Shown here: positions 46,257-54,735 of the stretch, in pieces | Layout of the letters: every line of letters starts with the position of its first letter | Numbering within the stretch: position 1 is the first letter of the stretch | Source: Harmothoe impar | Taxonomy: Eukaryota; Annelida; Polychaeta; Phyllodocida; Polynoidae | NCBI GenBank assembly: GCA_947462335.1 | Contig: OX381713.1 | Span: 17,414,381-17,478,380, forward strand | DNA length: 64,000 nucleotides | Direction of reading: 5' to 3' | Translations under genes and position numbers: made by a program | The notes under the pieces: model-generated | Databases searched by the model: none | The model's input: only the letters and a program-made list of their open reading frames with translations | Told to the model about the DNA's origin: nothing

Positions 46257-47846
46257 ATGAGCAAAAGACAACAGCTAGCGGCGTTCAAGAACAAGAAGAC
46301 TACGCGGAACAGCGTTCGTTTAGCGTCAGTGCCTGCTCTTGCTACTGAACATGAGACTACCGCCGCAGCCGGTTGGTCTTATCACCCTCCTGCTGTAGCG
46401 AGCGCTCGCGGCAGTAGTAGTAGTAGTAGTAGTAGCAGTAGCACTAGTAGTAGCAGTAGTAGTAGTAGTGGTAGTAGTACTAGTAGTACTACTGGTAGCA
46501 GTCGTCGTGCTAGCGACGTTGTTACACTCGCGACGGTACACGTTGCTGCTAAGCGCGCTGCCGCTGCTACCGCCGTCCCGCCTGCCACTGCTGCTGCTGC
46601 TGCTGCTGCTGCTGCGCCTGCTACTGCTGCGCTTGCTACGGCTGCGCCTGCTGAGGCTGCTGCTGCGCCTGCTACTGTTGCGTCTGCTGCGGCTGCGCCT
46701 GCTGCGGCTGCTTCTGCTGCACCTGCTGCTACTGCTACTTCTACTGACGACAACGCTCCTGGCACAGCGCAGTACTGGCAACCGGGTTTTTACCTCCCCA
46801 CTACTGTTGATGACTTTGATGACCTGCCGCACGTTGCACAGCCCCTCTCCTCCACCACTACATCGACGGACGCCCTCGACGCCGCTCGCGCTGAGAGTTA
46901 CAGCTATTCGGACACTCAGCCCCTGAACCGAGAAGAAGAGGAGGAGGAGGAGGAGCAGCAACAGGGTGAGACAGAGAACGACGCTGACGACGAGGCGTAC
47001 GAAGAACCCGAAGGGCAAGGGGTGAGCGGTACGTTTTTCGGCTTCCCTCTTCGACCTTTCGACCTCACTTCCTCCACTGCTAGCGCCCCCCCGTCCGGTC
47101 CGTGGCGACTGCCCTCACCGCCACCTTACGAGGGCGGCGGCGGCGCTTCATCTTCTACCGCTACACACAGCACGGACGGCGTGTGGCTGCGCTGTTCCAA
47201 CAACGAGACCTCCGATACCACCAGCGCTGACGCTGCTCCTGCTATCGGTTCTGCTGCTGATTCAGCTCACGCTGATGGTGTTACTCATCCTGCGGGTGTG
47301 AAACGTTCTAAGGTGAGTTCCAGAACAACAAGGCCCACTAAGAAGAGAAAAATACAAGAAAAAGAAGGAGATGGACGAGAAGAAGCAGAGAAAACACTCG
47401 GGTTAGAGTTCTGCTTAGACGGAGCTTTGACGCTGGAGATCTGGGAGGACGTGGCTAGACTGTCTAGGAGGCCGCGCTACACAAAAGACGGCCAGGTGAA
47501 AGAGGCGTCTCTGACCAGAAGCAAGCGAGTGCACTTCACGGCCAACGCGCTGCGCGAGCTCATAGCACGCATCGCCGATATCCGCGCAGTGGTGCGCATA
47601 CGCGACACAGCGGCCGCGCAAGGAAAACCTAATCACACCCCCTGGTTCGCAGTGCTGGATGAGGCGGGCGAAGTGTACGCAGCTGTGAGCTACTACAGCG
47701 GTAAGAACCTCGTCCACGTGCGCAAGTACGAAGGTCCTGACAAAAAACCCACACAGCAGGGGGTGACGCTGTCCGCCAGAGCGCTCAAAGAGTTGGATGA
47801 CAAAACAGAGATCATTCTGAAATATCTCGGCATAGATTCGGAATGA
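46257..47846 (+). CDS. Disordered protein with C-terminal PC4-like ssDNA-binding region
   Basis: 529 residues, single exon. I chose the ATG at 46257 (context CACCACCATGA) because the open frame extends upstream only to a TTG. Order: basic N-terminus; poly-Ser (about 53-83); Ala-rich with Pro (about 101-158); a conserved-looking WQPGFYLPTTVDDFDDLP (about 173-190); an acidic Glu run (about 225-255); a PPPY late-domain motif (about 287-290); a nuclear signal RPTKKRKI (about 358-365). The C-terminal 150 residues have two PC4-like halves. The first has LTLEIWEDVARL...RYTKDGQV...RVHFTANALRELI. The second has NLVHVRKYEG...QQGVTLSARALKELD, which matches the strand-strand-strand-helix pattern of PC4/p15 coactivators. 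Such domains bind ssDNA; a role in replication with the downstream polymerase, or in transcription, is inferred. Simple-sequence codon runs (AGT, GCT) dominate the N-terminal half. The PC4 match rests on pattern only. Confidence 0.72.
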   Translation: MSKRQQLAAFKNKKTTRNSVRLASVPALATEHETTAAAGWSYHPPAVASARGSSSSSSSSSSTSSSSSSSSGSSTSSTTGSSRRASDVVTLATVHVAAKRAAAATAVPPATAAAAAAAAAPATAALATAAPAEAAAAPATVASAAAAPAAAASAAPAATATSTDDNAPGTAQYWQPGFYLPTTVDDFDDLPHVAQPLSSTTTSTDALDAARAESYSYSDTQPLNREEEEEEEEQQQGETENDADDEAYEEPEGQGVSGTFFGFPLRPFDLTSSTASAPPSGPWRLPSPPPYEGGGGASSSTATHSTDGVWLRCSNNETSDTTSADAAPAIGSAADSAHADGVTHPAGVKRSKVSSRTTRPTKKRKIQEKEGDGREEAEKTLGLEFCLDGALTLEIWEDVARLSRRPRYTKDGQVKEASLTRSKRVHFTANALRELIARIADIRAVVRIRDTAAAQGKPNHTPWFAVLDEAGEVYAAVSYYSGKNLVHVRKYEGPDKKPTQQGVTLSARALKELDDKTEIILKYLGIDSE

Positions 47847-48049
47847 GAGACGCTCAACGCTCACGCGCGCACACACACACACACAGCGTTTGACGTACGC
47901 TGTATGAGACAGACAGACAGACAGACAGACAGACGGATACACAGACAGCAGACAGAAAGATAGTTACATAGACGACAGATTGATAGATGGCTAGATAGAT
48001 AGATAGATAGTTAGACGGCTAAGTAGTTGGTAACCGAGTGAAAAAAAAC
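47847..48049 (+). other. Short spacer of microsatellites between the PC4-like and polymerase genes
   Basis: Holds (CA)n at about 47862-47884, (GACA)n at 47908-47935 and (GATA)n at 47990-48010. I see no AATAAA for the upstream gene and no TATA box for the polymerase. The two genes may therefore share a transcript, with the polymerase reached by splicing, reinitiation or a TATA-less start. Confidence 0.6.
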
Positions 48050-51000
48050 ATGACACAGTACGTATGCGAAAAGTGTTTCAAAATGTTTAAAAGAGCGTAC
48101 AACCACGAGAGACACGTAGAAAATTGTAGAGTAGTAGCTAAGTTTTGCCCTCTATGCGGCGAAGGGGATTGCCGAAAGAGCGCTTGTCGACGCGAATCTC
48201 TGGACGGGGTGACCGTCCCTCCGCGCATATGTGCTGTACCGAACGGGGAGGAAACGTTCACGGCGAATTGGCCTGCGATACAAACGGGCGTCAGGATGCA
48301 CGGGACTCGCGTGAGTGTAACAAACTTCAGGCTACCAACCGGCGAGTTGAGTGACGCTGTAGATACTATGCGTCGCATTCACTTGACACAAAGATTCAGA
48401 TACAAAGTGGGTTTCTCGGTAGGCTTACTGTTACAACACAGAGAAGACAAGAGCAAACTGCGCTACTTCCACGCCTCCCAGAACAACGCAACTCTCATAC
48501 AACCGCTCCCTACTGTAACTAATTCAGAAACTTTGGAAGAGCTCCTCTCAAAGATGCAAAACACCGTCGCTTGCGAGGAGGTACGGAAACTTTGCGACGC
48601 TGACACCAAGTGGCACGTTCTTTTTCCTACCAATTTGAACATCTGCGTTTACATGGGACCGGGGGAATTCCCCATAGGCGGTAGGATCACGCAGGCCGGT
48701 CGAGTTGGAAAGAGAAGCGGCGTGTTAGATTTTCCCAACAAGGACAACCTCTGCATCTTCCGCTGCATTTCCTTTCACTTATACAACACCAGCAAGCGCG
48801 CTTCAGATTTGTTACGTCAGTTCTGTCCCGCTGCCACACCTGAATCCTTTCCGGGTCTGAACATCCGCGACTTACCCGCGTTAGAGAACTTGTTTGACGT
48901 ACAAATAGCGGTTTACACCGCGTCGCGTCAAGTGCCGGGGCGGAAGTTGAGAAGACGCGTTACTCTGATCAGACCGCCTTCCAGAACTGTGGCCGCCCGA
49001 GGTAAAGTCAACCTACACCTGACGGCGAAAGGCGGTTTGCACGTCTCTCTCGTCACGGACTTCAACGCGTACGCGGGCATATACGAATGTTGCAAGTGTA
49101 AGGCGGCGTTCACCACCGAGTTCTTGCTGAAGAGACACAGGAACCAGCTTTCCTCTTGCCGACAAGTCAAGTTGCGCTACGTAGGTGGCATCTACCAAAA
49201 TTCGAGAACGATTTTCGAAGCGCTAGCAGACTTCTCCATTTTTCCCCCCGACGGACATTCCGGAATCTACCCTTACAAGATCGCCTTCGATTTCGAGGCT
49301 TTCTTCAGACCGTGCAAAGAACCGTCGACGGAGCACGTGTCCCTGCTGTGGGATCACGTCCCTTTGTCGGCTAGCGTCGCATCCGACTTTCCGGGGTGGG
49401 AGGGGCCCGTCTGCTTCGTCAGAGCGTCCGACGCAGATTCCGACCCCTTGTTGGACCGAGTTTTAAATCACATAAACGAGAACGCCAAAGCGATCGGGGA
49501 AGCTGTGCTAGAACTTTACCGACCGACGTTAGCGAAGTTAGATGCGGCGATAGGTGAAGCTCTCCTGCTGGAGGAGGCGACGTTCACCACCCCTTCTCCA
49601 GGCGGCTTCGCTGCGGCTCAGACCAGACACCCGTTAGTTCAACTGAAGAAGCGTCTTCTGAGATACATCCGTCAAGCTCCAGTGGTGGGCTTCAACTCGG
49701 GGCGTTACGACTTGAACCTGATCAAAATACGCCTTCACTCGTTCTTCGCCTCCGGAGACCGAAGAAACCAAGAATTCAGCGTCATAAAGAGAAGCAATCA
49801 ATACTTGGCGGTTTACACACAGCACACGGTTTTCTTGGACGTAGTCAACTATTTGGCACCCGGTTACAACTACGCGACCTATTTGCGAGCTTTCACCAGG
49901 AACGAAGAGAAAGGTCACTTTCCTTACGAATGGATGACGTCTACCAGGAAACTGGCAAACAGAACGCTGCCGCCGAGATCGGCTTTCGACAGCGAGCTGA
50001 CGGGCGTCAAAATGTCCGAATCCGACTACGCCGCATGTCAGAAAGTTTGGTCCGACGAGAAGATGCAAACTATGGAAGACTACTTGATCCACTACAACAA
50101 CAAAGACGTGAAACCTTTCATAGAAGCTCTGAAAAATCACGCTAAATTTTTCCAAGATCGCGGCATCGACATGTTGAAAGACGGAGTTTCTCTCGCCGGT
50201 TTGACTTTACGCTTCCTCTTCCAAAACCTAGAAGACGCGTTCACAACGTTTCCCCAGTTCGACGCCGTCCTCCACGCTCTGATCAAAGAGAATCTAGTCG
50301 GCGGTCCTTCCATCATCTTCCATAGATTTCACGAGAAGGGCACCACGCGGATAAGGGAGCACAAGTACGGCGAAGAAGCGAGACCGTGCCAACACATCCT
50401 AGGACTAGACGCTAACTCACTGTACTTGCGCTGCATGAGCGAAGCGCACTGCACGGGCTATTACGCGGTGAGACGGCCCGAGACCGAGTTCAAGCCCGAA
50501 ATCAGGCAAAGAAACTCTCACAGCGCTTTGGAGTGGTTACGCTTCGTAGAGCACGACCGCGACGTGAAACTGCGCCACGCTCTGAACGGCGGCGAGATGG
50601 CGGTAGGCTGTCGGAGAATTCGCGTGGACGGATTTCACGCGGCCTCTAATACGGTTTTCCAGTTTCACGGGTGTTGGTTCCACGCTCACGAGTGCATACC
50701 GTCGCACCGATATCAGTGCGCTTCACTGAGAGAGGAGAGACGCGACAGAACGACCAGAGTAAGCGCTTACTTGAAAGCGTTAGGTTACAAGCTGGTCGTC
50801 GTGTGGGAGTGCGAATGGCGAGAGATGAAGCGTCGAGATGAGCGGGTCAAGGCCTCCCAACAACGCTGGAAGGTTGACGCTTTGAAAGTGTCTCGAAACG
50901 CGATGAGCGAGAGCGACATCCTTTCCGCTGTGAAAGAGGAGAAAATGTTCGGTTTAGTTCAAGTGGACATCACTACGCCGCCTCACCTACGAGAGTACTT

Positions 51001-52177
51001 CGAAGAAATGACCCCCGTTTTCAAGAACGCGACCGTTTCAAAATCGGACATAGGCCCTCACATGTCAGACTTTGCGCAGGAAGAAAAGCTGTTGAGCACG
51101 CCTCAGAGATGTCTGATAGGGAGTTACCACGGAAAAAATATTCTCTTGGGAACGCCGCTTCTCAAGTGGTATTTAGAGCACGGTTTGATAGTCACCAAAG
51201 TGCAGCTGGTGGTAGAATACCTACCTAAACGCTCCTTTGCCGGTTTCGCGGACGAAGTGACGGCGGCGCGAAGACGTGGCGACGTGAACGAGAACGAGAA
51301 AATTCTGTCAGACTGTTACAAGTTAATGGGAAACGCTACGTACGGTAAAACAATCTGCAACAAAGAAAAACACACGGCGGTGAGATACACTGACAGTCGG
51401 AAGTTCGAACTATTGGCCAATTCGTGGCGCTTCAAAAAGGCGTCCGAGTTGACTTCCGATCTGTTTGAAGTCGAACTACAACCGAAAACGGTCAAGAACA
51501 ACCTCCCTATTCAGATAGGGTTCATGGTATACCAGTACGCGAAGTTGAAAATGTTAGAGTTCACATACGACTTCTTGGATAGATTCGTCGATCGGCGCGA
51601 TTATGCCCTTTGTCAAATGGACACCGACAGTCTTTACATGGCTCTCAGCGGTGCCACGTTGGATGACCTAGTGAAACCTCGCCTGAGAGAGACGTACTTC
51701 AGAGAGAAACGAAAGTGGCTTCCGACAGCGGTGTGCGACGAGCACTTAGAGCTTTTCGTGAAGACAAAAACGGAAAGAGTGCGAGAATGGTGTGCGCCGC
51801 CCGGCGGATGTTGTGAGAGACGGTACCTTCACGATCTGAGAACTTCGGGGCTCATGAAAGCGGAGTGGGAAGGTGACGGGATCCTAAGTCTCAACCCTAA
51901 GACTTACATTTGCTACGATCGAGTCAGCGACACCGGTGAAAGAAAATCCAAAAAATGGAGTGCAAAAGGCGTACAGAAGAAACAAAACCCCCAGGAACCA
52001 GACGCCTTCTTGGATGTTCTTCGCCAACGAAAAACTCTCATTGCTGTAAATAGAAATTTCAAAGTGGTGCGAAACAAAATGGTCACCTACACCATAGAGA
52101 AAGACGGCGTGCGCTACTTGTATTATAAGCGTCGCGTGCATTCTGACGGTGTGACAACGAGTCCTTTAGAGATATGA
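48050..52177 (+). CDS. polB: Protein-primed-type family B DNA polymerase (Polinton class)
   Basis: 1,375 residues, single exon. I chose the ATG at 48050 (after AAAAAAAAC) because the frame opens further upstream only through a GTG. N-terminus: a C2HC zinc finger (C6, C9, H22, C26), a Cys-rich CPLCGEGDC, an OTU-like DNLCIFRCISFHL with a later GGLHVSLVTD, and a second finger YECCKC...RH...C (about 347-370). Exonuclease: KIAFDFEAF (D414/E416), VVGFNSGRYDLNLIK (N549, D554) and YNNKD (682-686). Polymerase: motif A LGLDANSLYL (787-791), motif B KLMGNATYGK (1091-1099), motif C QMDTDSLYM (1191-1194) and LNPKTYICY (K1284, Y1286). Between A and B lies an extra segment with VDGFHAAS, FQFHGCWFHAHEC and LGYKLVVVWECEW (about 859-923), resembling Vsr/restriction-type nucleases inserted in animal Polinton polymerases. 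All catalytic aspartates are present, so it should be active. It would copy the linear element from its ends by protein priming (family knowledge). The terminal protein is not identified; the long N-terminus is a candidate. Confidence 0.96.
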   Translation: MTQYVCEKCFKMFKRAYNHERHVENCRVVAKFCPLCGEGDCRKSACRRESLDGVTVPPRICAVPNGEETFTANWPAIQTGVRMHGTRVSVTNFRLPTGELSDAVDTMRRIHLTQRFRYKVGFSVGLLLQHREDKSKLRYFHASQNNATLIQPLPTVTNSETLEELLSKMQNTVACEEVRKLCDADTKWHVLFPTNLNICVYMGPGEFPIGGRITQAGRVGKRSGVLDFPNKDNLCIFRCISFHLYNTSKRASDLLRQFCPAATPESFPGLNIRDLPALENLFDVQIAVYTASRQVPGRKLRRRVTLIRPPSRTVAARGKVNLHLTAKGGLHVSLVTDFNAYAGIYECCKCKAAFTTEFLLKRHRNQLSSCRQVKLRYVGGIYQNSRTIFEALADFSIFPPDGHSGIYPYKIAFDFEAFFRPCKEPSTEHVSLLWDHVPLSASVASDFPGWEGPVCFVRASDADSDPLLDRVLNHINENAKAIGEAVLELYRPTLAKLDAAIGEALLLEEATFTTPSPGGFAAAQTRHPLVQLKKRLLRYIRQAPVVGFNSGRYDLNLIKIRLHSFFASGDRRNQEFSVIKRSNQYLAVYTQHTVFLDVVNYLAPGYNYATYLRAFTRNEEKGHFPYEWMTSTRKLANRTLPPRSAFDSELTGVKMSESDYAACQKVWSDEKMQTMEDYLIHYNNKDVKPFIEALKNHAKFFQDRGIDMLKDGVSLAGLTLRFLFQNLEDAFTTFPQFDAVLHALIKENLVGGPSIIFHRFHEKGTTRIREHKYGEEARPCQHILGLDANSLYLRCMSEAHCTGYYAVRRPETEFKPEIRQRNSHSALEWLRFVEHDRDVKLRHALNGGEMAVGCRRIRVDGFHAASNTVFQFHGCWFHAHECIPSHRYQCASLREERRDRTTRVSAYLKALGYKLVVVWECEWREMKRRDERVKASQQRWKVDALKVSRNAMSESDILSAVKEEKMFGLVQVDITTPPHLREYFEEMTPVFKNATVSKSDIGPHMSDFAQEEKLLSTPQRCLIGSYHGKNILLGTPLLKWYLEHGLIVTKVQLVVEYLPKRSFAGFADEVTAARRRGDVNENEKILSDCYKLMGNATYGKTICNKEKHTAVRYTDSRKFELLANSWRFKKASELTSDLFEVELQPKTVKNNLPIQIGFMVYQYAKLKMLEFTYDFLDRFVDRRDYALCQMDTDSLYMALSGATLDDLVKPRLRETYFREKRKWLPTAVCDEHLELFVKTKTERVREWCAPPGGCCERRYLHDLRTSGLMKAEWEGDGILSLNPKTYICYDRVSDTGERKSKKWSAKGVQKKQNPQEPDAFLDVLRQRKTLIAVNRNFKVVRNKMVTYTIEKDGVRYLYYKRRVHSDGVTTSPLEI

Positions 52178-52275
52178 AAAAAAAAAAAAAAAAAAAAAAA
52201 AATAAGCGTGTGCATCTTTTCAAAAATAGAGTGTTTATCAAGATTGAAAAAAAAATAAATAAAAAAAAATTAAAA
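52178..52275 (+). terminator. 3' UTR with A tract and AATAAA signals
   Basis: About 25 consecutive A follow the polymerase stop almost directly, then at 52254-52263 two overlapping AATAAA hexamers. The A tract could be a slippage-grown run. Confidence 0.7.
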
Positions 52276-52514
52276 GAAAATATTGTTGTGTTTTTATTAT
52301 CATACGGCTTCTTTTACTAGTAAGTCGCGCAGTCTCTTAAAAGCGTCACTCATGTGACGACGTCGCTTCCAGTCACGGGATCCTAAACAAAAAAAAAACT
52401 TCTTCTTCTTCCGGTCACGTGATCAATCAGGTCGCTTCCGGTTGGCCATTAAGTCGTGTGACGTCACTTCCGGTCACGTGACTCATCAGGTCACTTCCGA
52501 TCACGTGATCCTAA
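52276..52514. other. Right subterminal region
   Basis: Begins with the segment (52276-52330) that is an inverted homologue of 44350-44400 at the other gene's 3' end. It continues with ETS (CTTCCGGTC), E-box (CACGTGA) and CRE modules arranged differently from the left side. A (CTT)n/T run at 52388-52410 stands where the left side has (GAA)n. Confidence 0.8.
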
Positions 52515-52856
52515 ATTAGGTCATATGACGTCACTTCCGGTCCCCTAAGTAGGTCAGTAGGTTACCCAGAATGCACCATCCCCTAAGTAGGTCACTTCCG
52601 GTCACCCAATGGAGGCCTCTGATTGGCTGCAGGGTTACCCAGAATGCACCGCTAATCCCCTAAGTAGGTCACTTCCGGTCACGTGACCCAATGGCGGCCT
52701 CTGATTGGCTAACTAGGTCACGTGACGTCACCACTAATCCCCTAAGTAGGTCACTTCCGGTCACGTGACCAAATGGAGGCCTCTGATTGGCTGCATGTCG
52801 ATTGAGTAATAAACAGTACTTAACTATAGTCCCGTTCCGATACATACTATACTACT
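52515..52856 (-). repeat. Right terminal inverted repeat
   Basis: Reverse complement of 43368-43709 with one difference (52525). Same CCAAT, CRE, E-box, ETS and GCATTCTGGG motif order. Confidence 0.95.
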
Positions 52857-52862
52857 TATAGT
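52857..52862. repeat. Target-site duplication TATAGT (right)
   Basis: Perfect copy of 43362-43367. The same hexamer also occurs inside the inverted repeat (ACTATAGTTAAG), so the target resembles part of the element end. Confidence 0.92.
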
Positions 52863-52934
52863 GATGTAGTTATTTCTCTACTGACAAAATAGTCAGTTAT
52901 GTTAATATAGGACGGTTTCCAGATTATTGCTTTG

Positions 52935-53285
52935 ACAGGGCAAAAAATATATGAAAGGTGTGTTTCAGGCGACCCGACCCTAGATTCAAAAAAGGGCCGA
53001 CCCCTAGCATTCTTTCCTGTTTTTGGAGAATTTTAATTTTAATCTATTTGTAAAATATTCCTATTCTTTTGGACAGTTTGGCCAATTTTCTGGTTGGCAG
53101 AATAGCTCTCATGCCTAATTGATTCCCGGTACAGGTTCGGTCCGTATGGGCCCTGTGGACCTGCTGACCAGCCTTCGGCTGTGTTGGTTTTAAAACTATA
53201 TCTTCAACATCAATTTTTTAAATCCGGCCTACATACCCTAATTTTTTGGACCATGTTGCCTGAAACACACCTTTTCTCTTTGGCC
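52935..53285. mobile_element. MITE related to family F
   Basis: AAAGGTGTGTTTCAGGCGAC at the left pairs with TTGCCTGAAACACACCTTTT at the right. Inside it has GGGCCGACCCC and AATCCGGCCTACATACCC. It is a separate subfamily from the AGGCCAAAAAAGAGG copies. Confidence 0.75.
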
Positions 53286-53431
53286 CAGTGAGAGACACAT
53301 GTTCCTTATGATGCCTGACATTCACTGCAACCCAATACCTTGATCATGTAGACATGGTCACGTGTGTATCAGACAAATGAGTGCAGCTCTCAGGCGTTTA
53401 AAGCGCACGGTTCTCGAAAGAGCAACCACCC

Positions 53432-53520
53432 TCAGAAAAGTGAGAGTCATTGTCGCTAAAACTACCCTCACCTGAGAGTCAGGCAGTTTTAGCGACAATG
53501 ACTCTCACTTTTCTGTGTGT
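53432..53520. mobile_element. Mini-foldback family K, copy 2
   Basis: CAGAAAAGTGAGAGTCATTG and TCGCTAAAACT pair perfectly with AGTTTTAGCGACAATGACTC and onward; the centre is ACCCTCACCTGAGAGTCAGGC. Confidence 0.85.
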
Positions 53521-54416
53521 GAATGTCTAGTTTATGCGTGGGTGTTGGACCACTCTGATAGACAAAATCTCTTTTTAAAGGGACTCATATATGAGCGCAT
53601 GTCTCTGTATAAGCCAGCTAATAATGTACTATTCATCTCTATTATTTTTCAAGCTTGTCAGGTGAAATTGTGCATCCATCTTTTGTATCATGCTACTCGA
53701 CAATATCTCTGTACATGGCAACTAACCTTCAAACCACTCCAAGATTCAATCATGATATAATAATACACTAGTGTAGTACATTAAATTACTTTTACTTAAT
53801 CAGTAGCAGACTGATGTTTGAGACGTGGGAGTAGTGTATGGACGTCTTGGTTATGCATCGAGCCACGATACGGCTTTAATATTGCGAAAACAACTAATGC
53901 AGTTTTGCATTAGCGAGGACTGCATTGTAACTGCACCAGCCGGCTGTAATATTCTATTACTGACAGAAGAACGTGTTTTATTACTTCAGTTGGACAAGAT
54001 TTGAATAAAGTGGAAAGAGGATGTTGGGCGGAGCGGGACGGAGTCACATCAACGGTAGTTCTAGTTTATATGTAGATGTATACAACCTTAATCAGTGGTG
54101 ACAGTTCTTGACAGAAAATTGGTAGGCCTTTTGGTATTTATGTTTCGTTTTCAGACTGCACTTGTACATAATCATTAATGCCGACCTTCCTGAGTGTCTT
54201 AGCCCCGTATAAAACATGAATTAATGCATGGGAGAGGCGAGTTACTCGCAGGGGTTGCATGAATGCATCATGAGTAATGACATGACGTCATTGACGTATC
54301 ATAGTAATTTATAGTAAGTGCCGTACTTAAATAAATGGTTAAAGATGCCAGAAGAGATAGCGAAAGGTACATAAATCCTCATCATTCTGCACCAGTTGGC
54401 ATTGGCCTTAGTATCA
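53521..54416. other. No gene seen; family G fragment
   Basis: Family G motifs (GGTTGCATGAATGCATCATG) near 54195-54285. Frame 53515-53760 has no family signature. Confidence 0.5.
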
Positions 54417-54735
54417 CATGATACATGAGGCAGTGGCTTATCACATGAGGCAGTGACTTATCACATGAGGCAGTGACTCATCACATGAGGCAGTGGCTTA
54501 TCACATGAGGCAGTGACTTATCACATGAGGCAGTGACTCATCACATGAGGCAGTGACTCATCACATGAGGCAGTGACTCATCACATGAGGCAGTGGCTTA
54601 TCACATGAGGCAGCGGCTTATCACATGAGACAGTGGATTATCACATGAGGCAGTGGCTTATCACATGCGACAGTGGCTTATCACATGAGACAGTGGCTTA
54701 TCACATGAGACAGTGGATTATCACATGAGACAATG
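54417..54735 (+). repeat. 20-bp minisatellite (TCACATGAGGCAGTGACTTA), about 16 units
   Basis: Head-to-tail units alternate GTGACTTA, GTGACTCA and GTGGCTTA. The first ten or so are GAGG units, and later ones shift to GAGA or GCGA. The variant order indicates local unit-wise expansion. Confidence 0.95.

Larger units (their letters stand above)
43368..52856. mobile_element. Compact Maverick/Polinton-type element (9,489 bp)
   Basis: Bounded by 342-bp inverted repeats with a single mismatch and by a perfect 6-bp duplication; the ends read AGT...ACT. It holds three intact, intron-less genes: death-domain protein (minus), PC4-like protein (plus) and family B DNA polymerase (plus). Classical Polintons (about 15-20 kb) also carry a retroviral-type integrase, a packaging ATPase, an adenovirus-type protease and capsid genes. 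None of these motifs occurs in any open frame here, and no degraded relic of them is visible. The near-identical termini and open frames suggest recent activity. It may use enzymes of a full Polinton or virus in trans, or represent a separate minimal lineage. Confidence 0.93.

Noticed and set aside
46326..47018. 230-codon open frame on the minus strand, with 127- and 152-codon frames nearby
   Set aside because: They are low-complexity shadows (Arg/Ser, Ala or Leu runs) of triplet repeats in the PC4-like gene and lack their own promoter or start context.
47415..47942. 175-codon minus-strand frame over the PC4 region
   Set aside because: Antisense shadow of the PC4-like coding sequence, beginning within microsatellite DNA.
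49634..50155. 173-codon minus-strand frame inside the polymerase
   Set aside because: Antisense of the exonuclease region; no family features.
43368..52856. Alternative classification as a free virus genome or contaminant contig
   Set aside because: The perfect 6-bp duplication and host-type MITEs on both sides show a true chromosomal insertion.
43368..52856. Hidden integrase, packaging ATPase, protease or capsid gene
   Set aside because: Looked for zinc-binding HHCC plus D,D-35-E, Walker A and capsid-length frames in the element. The only long frames are the three described and their shadows.
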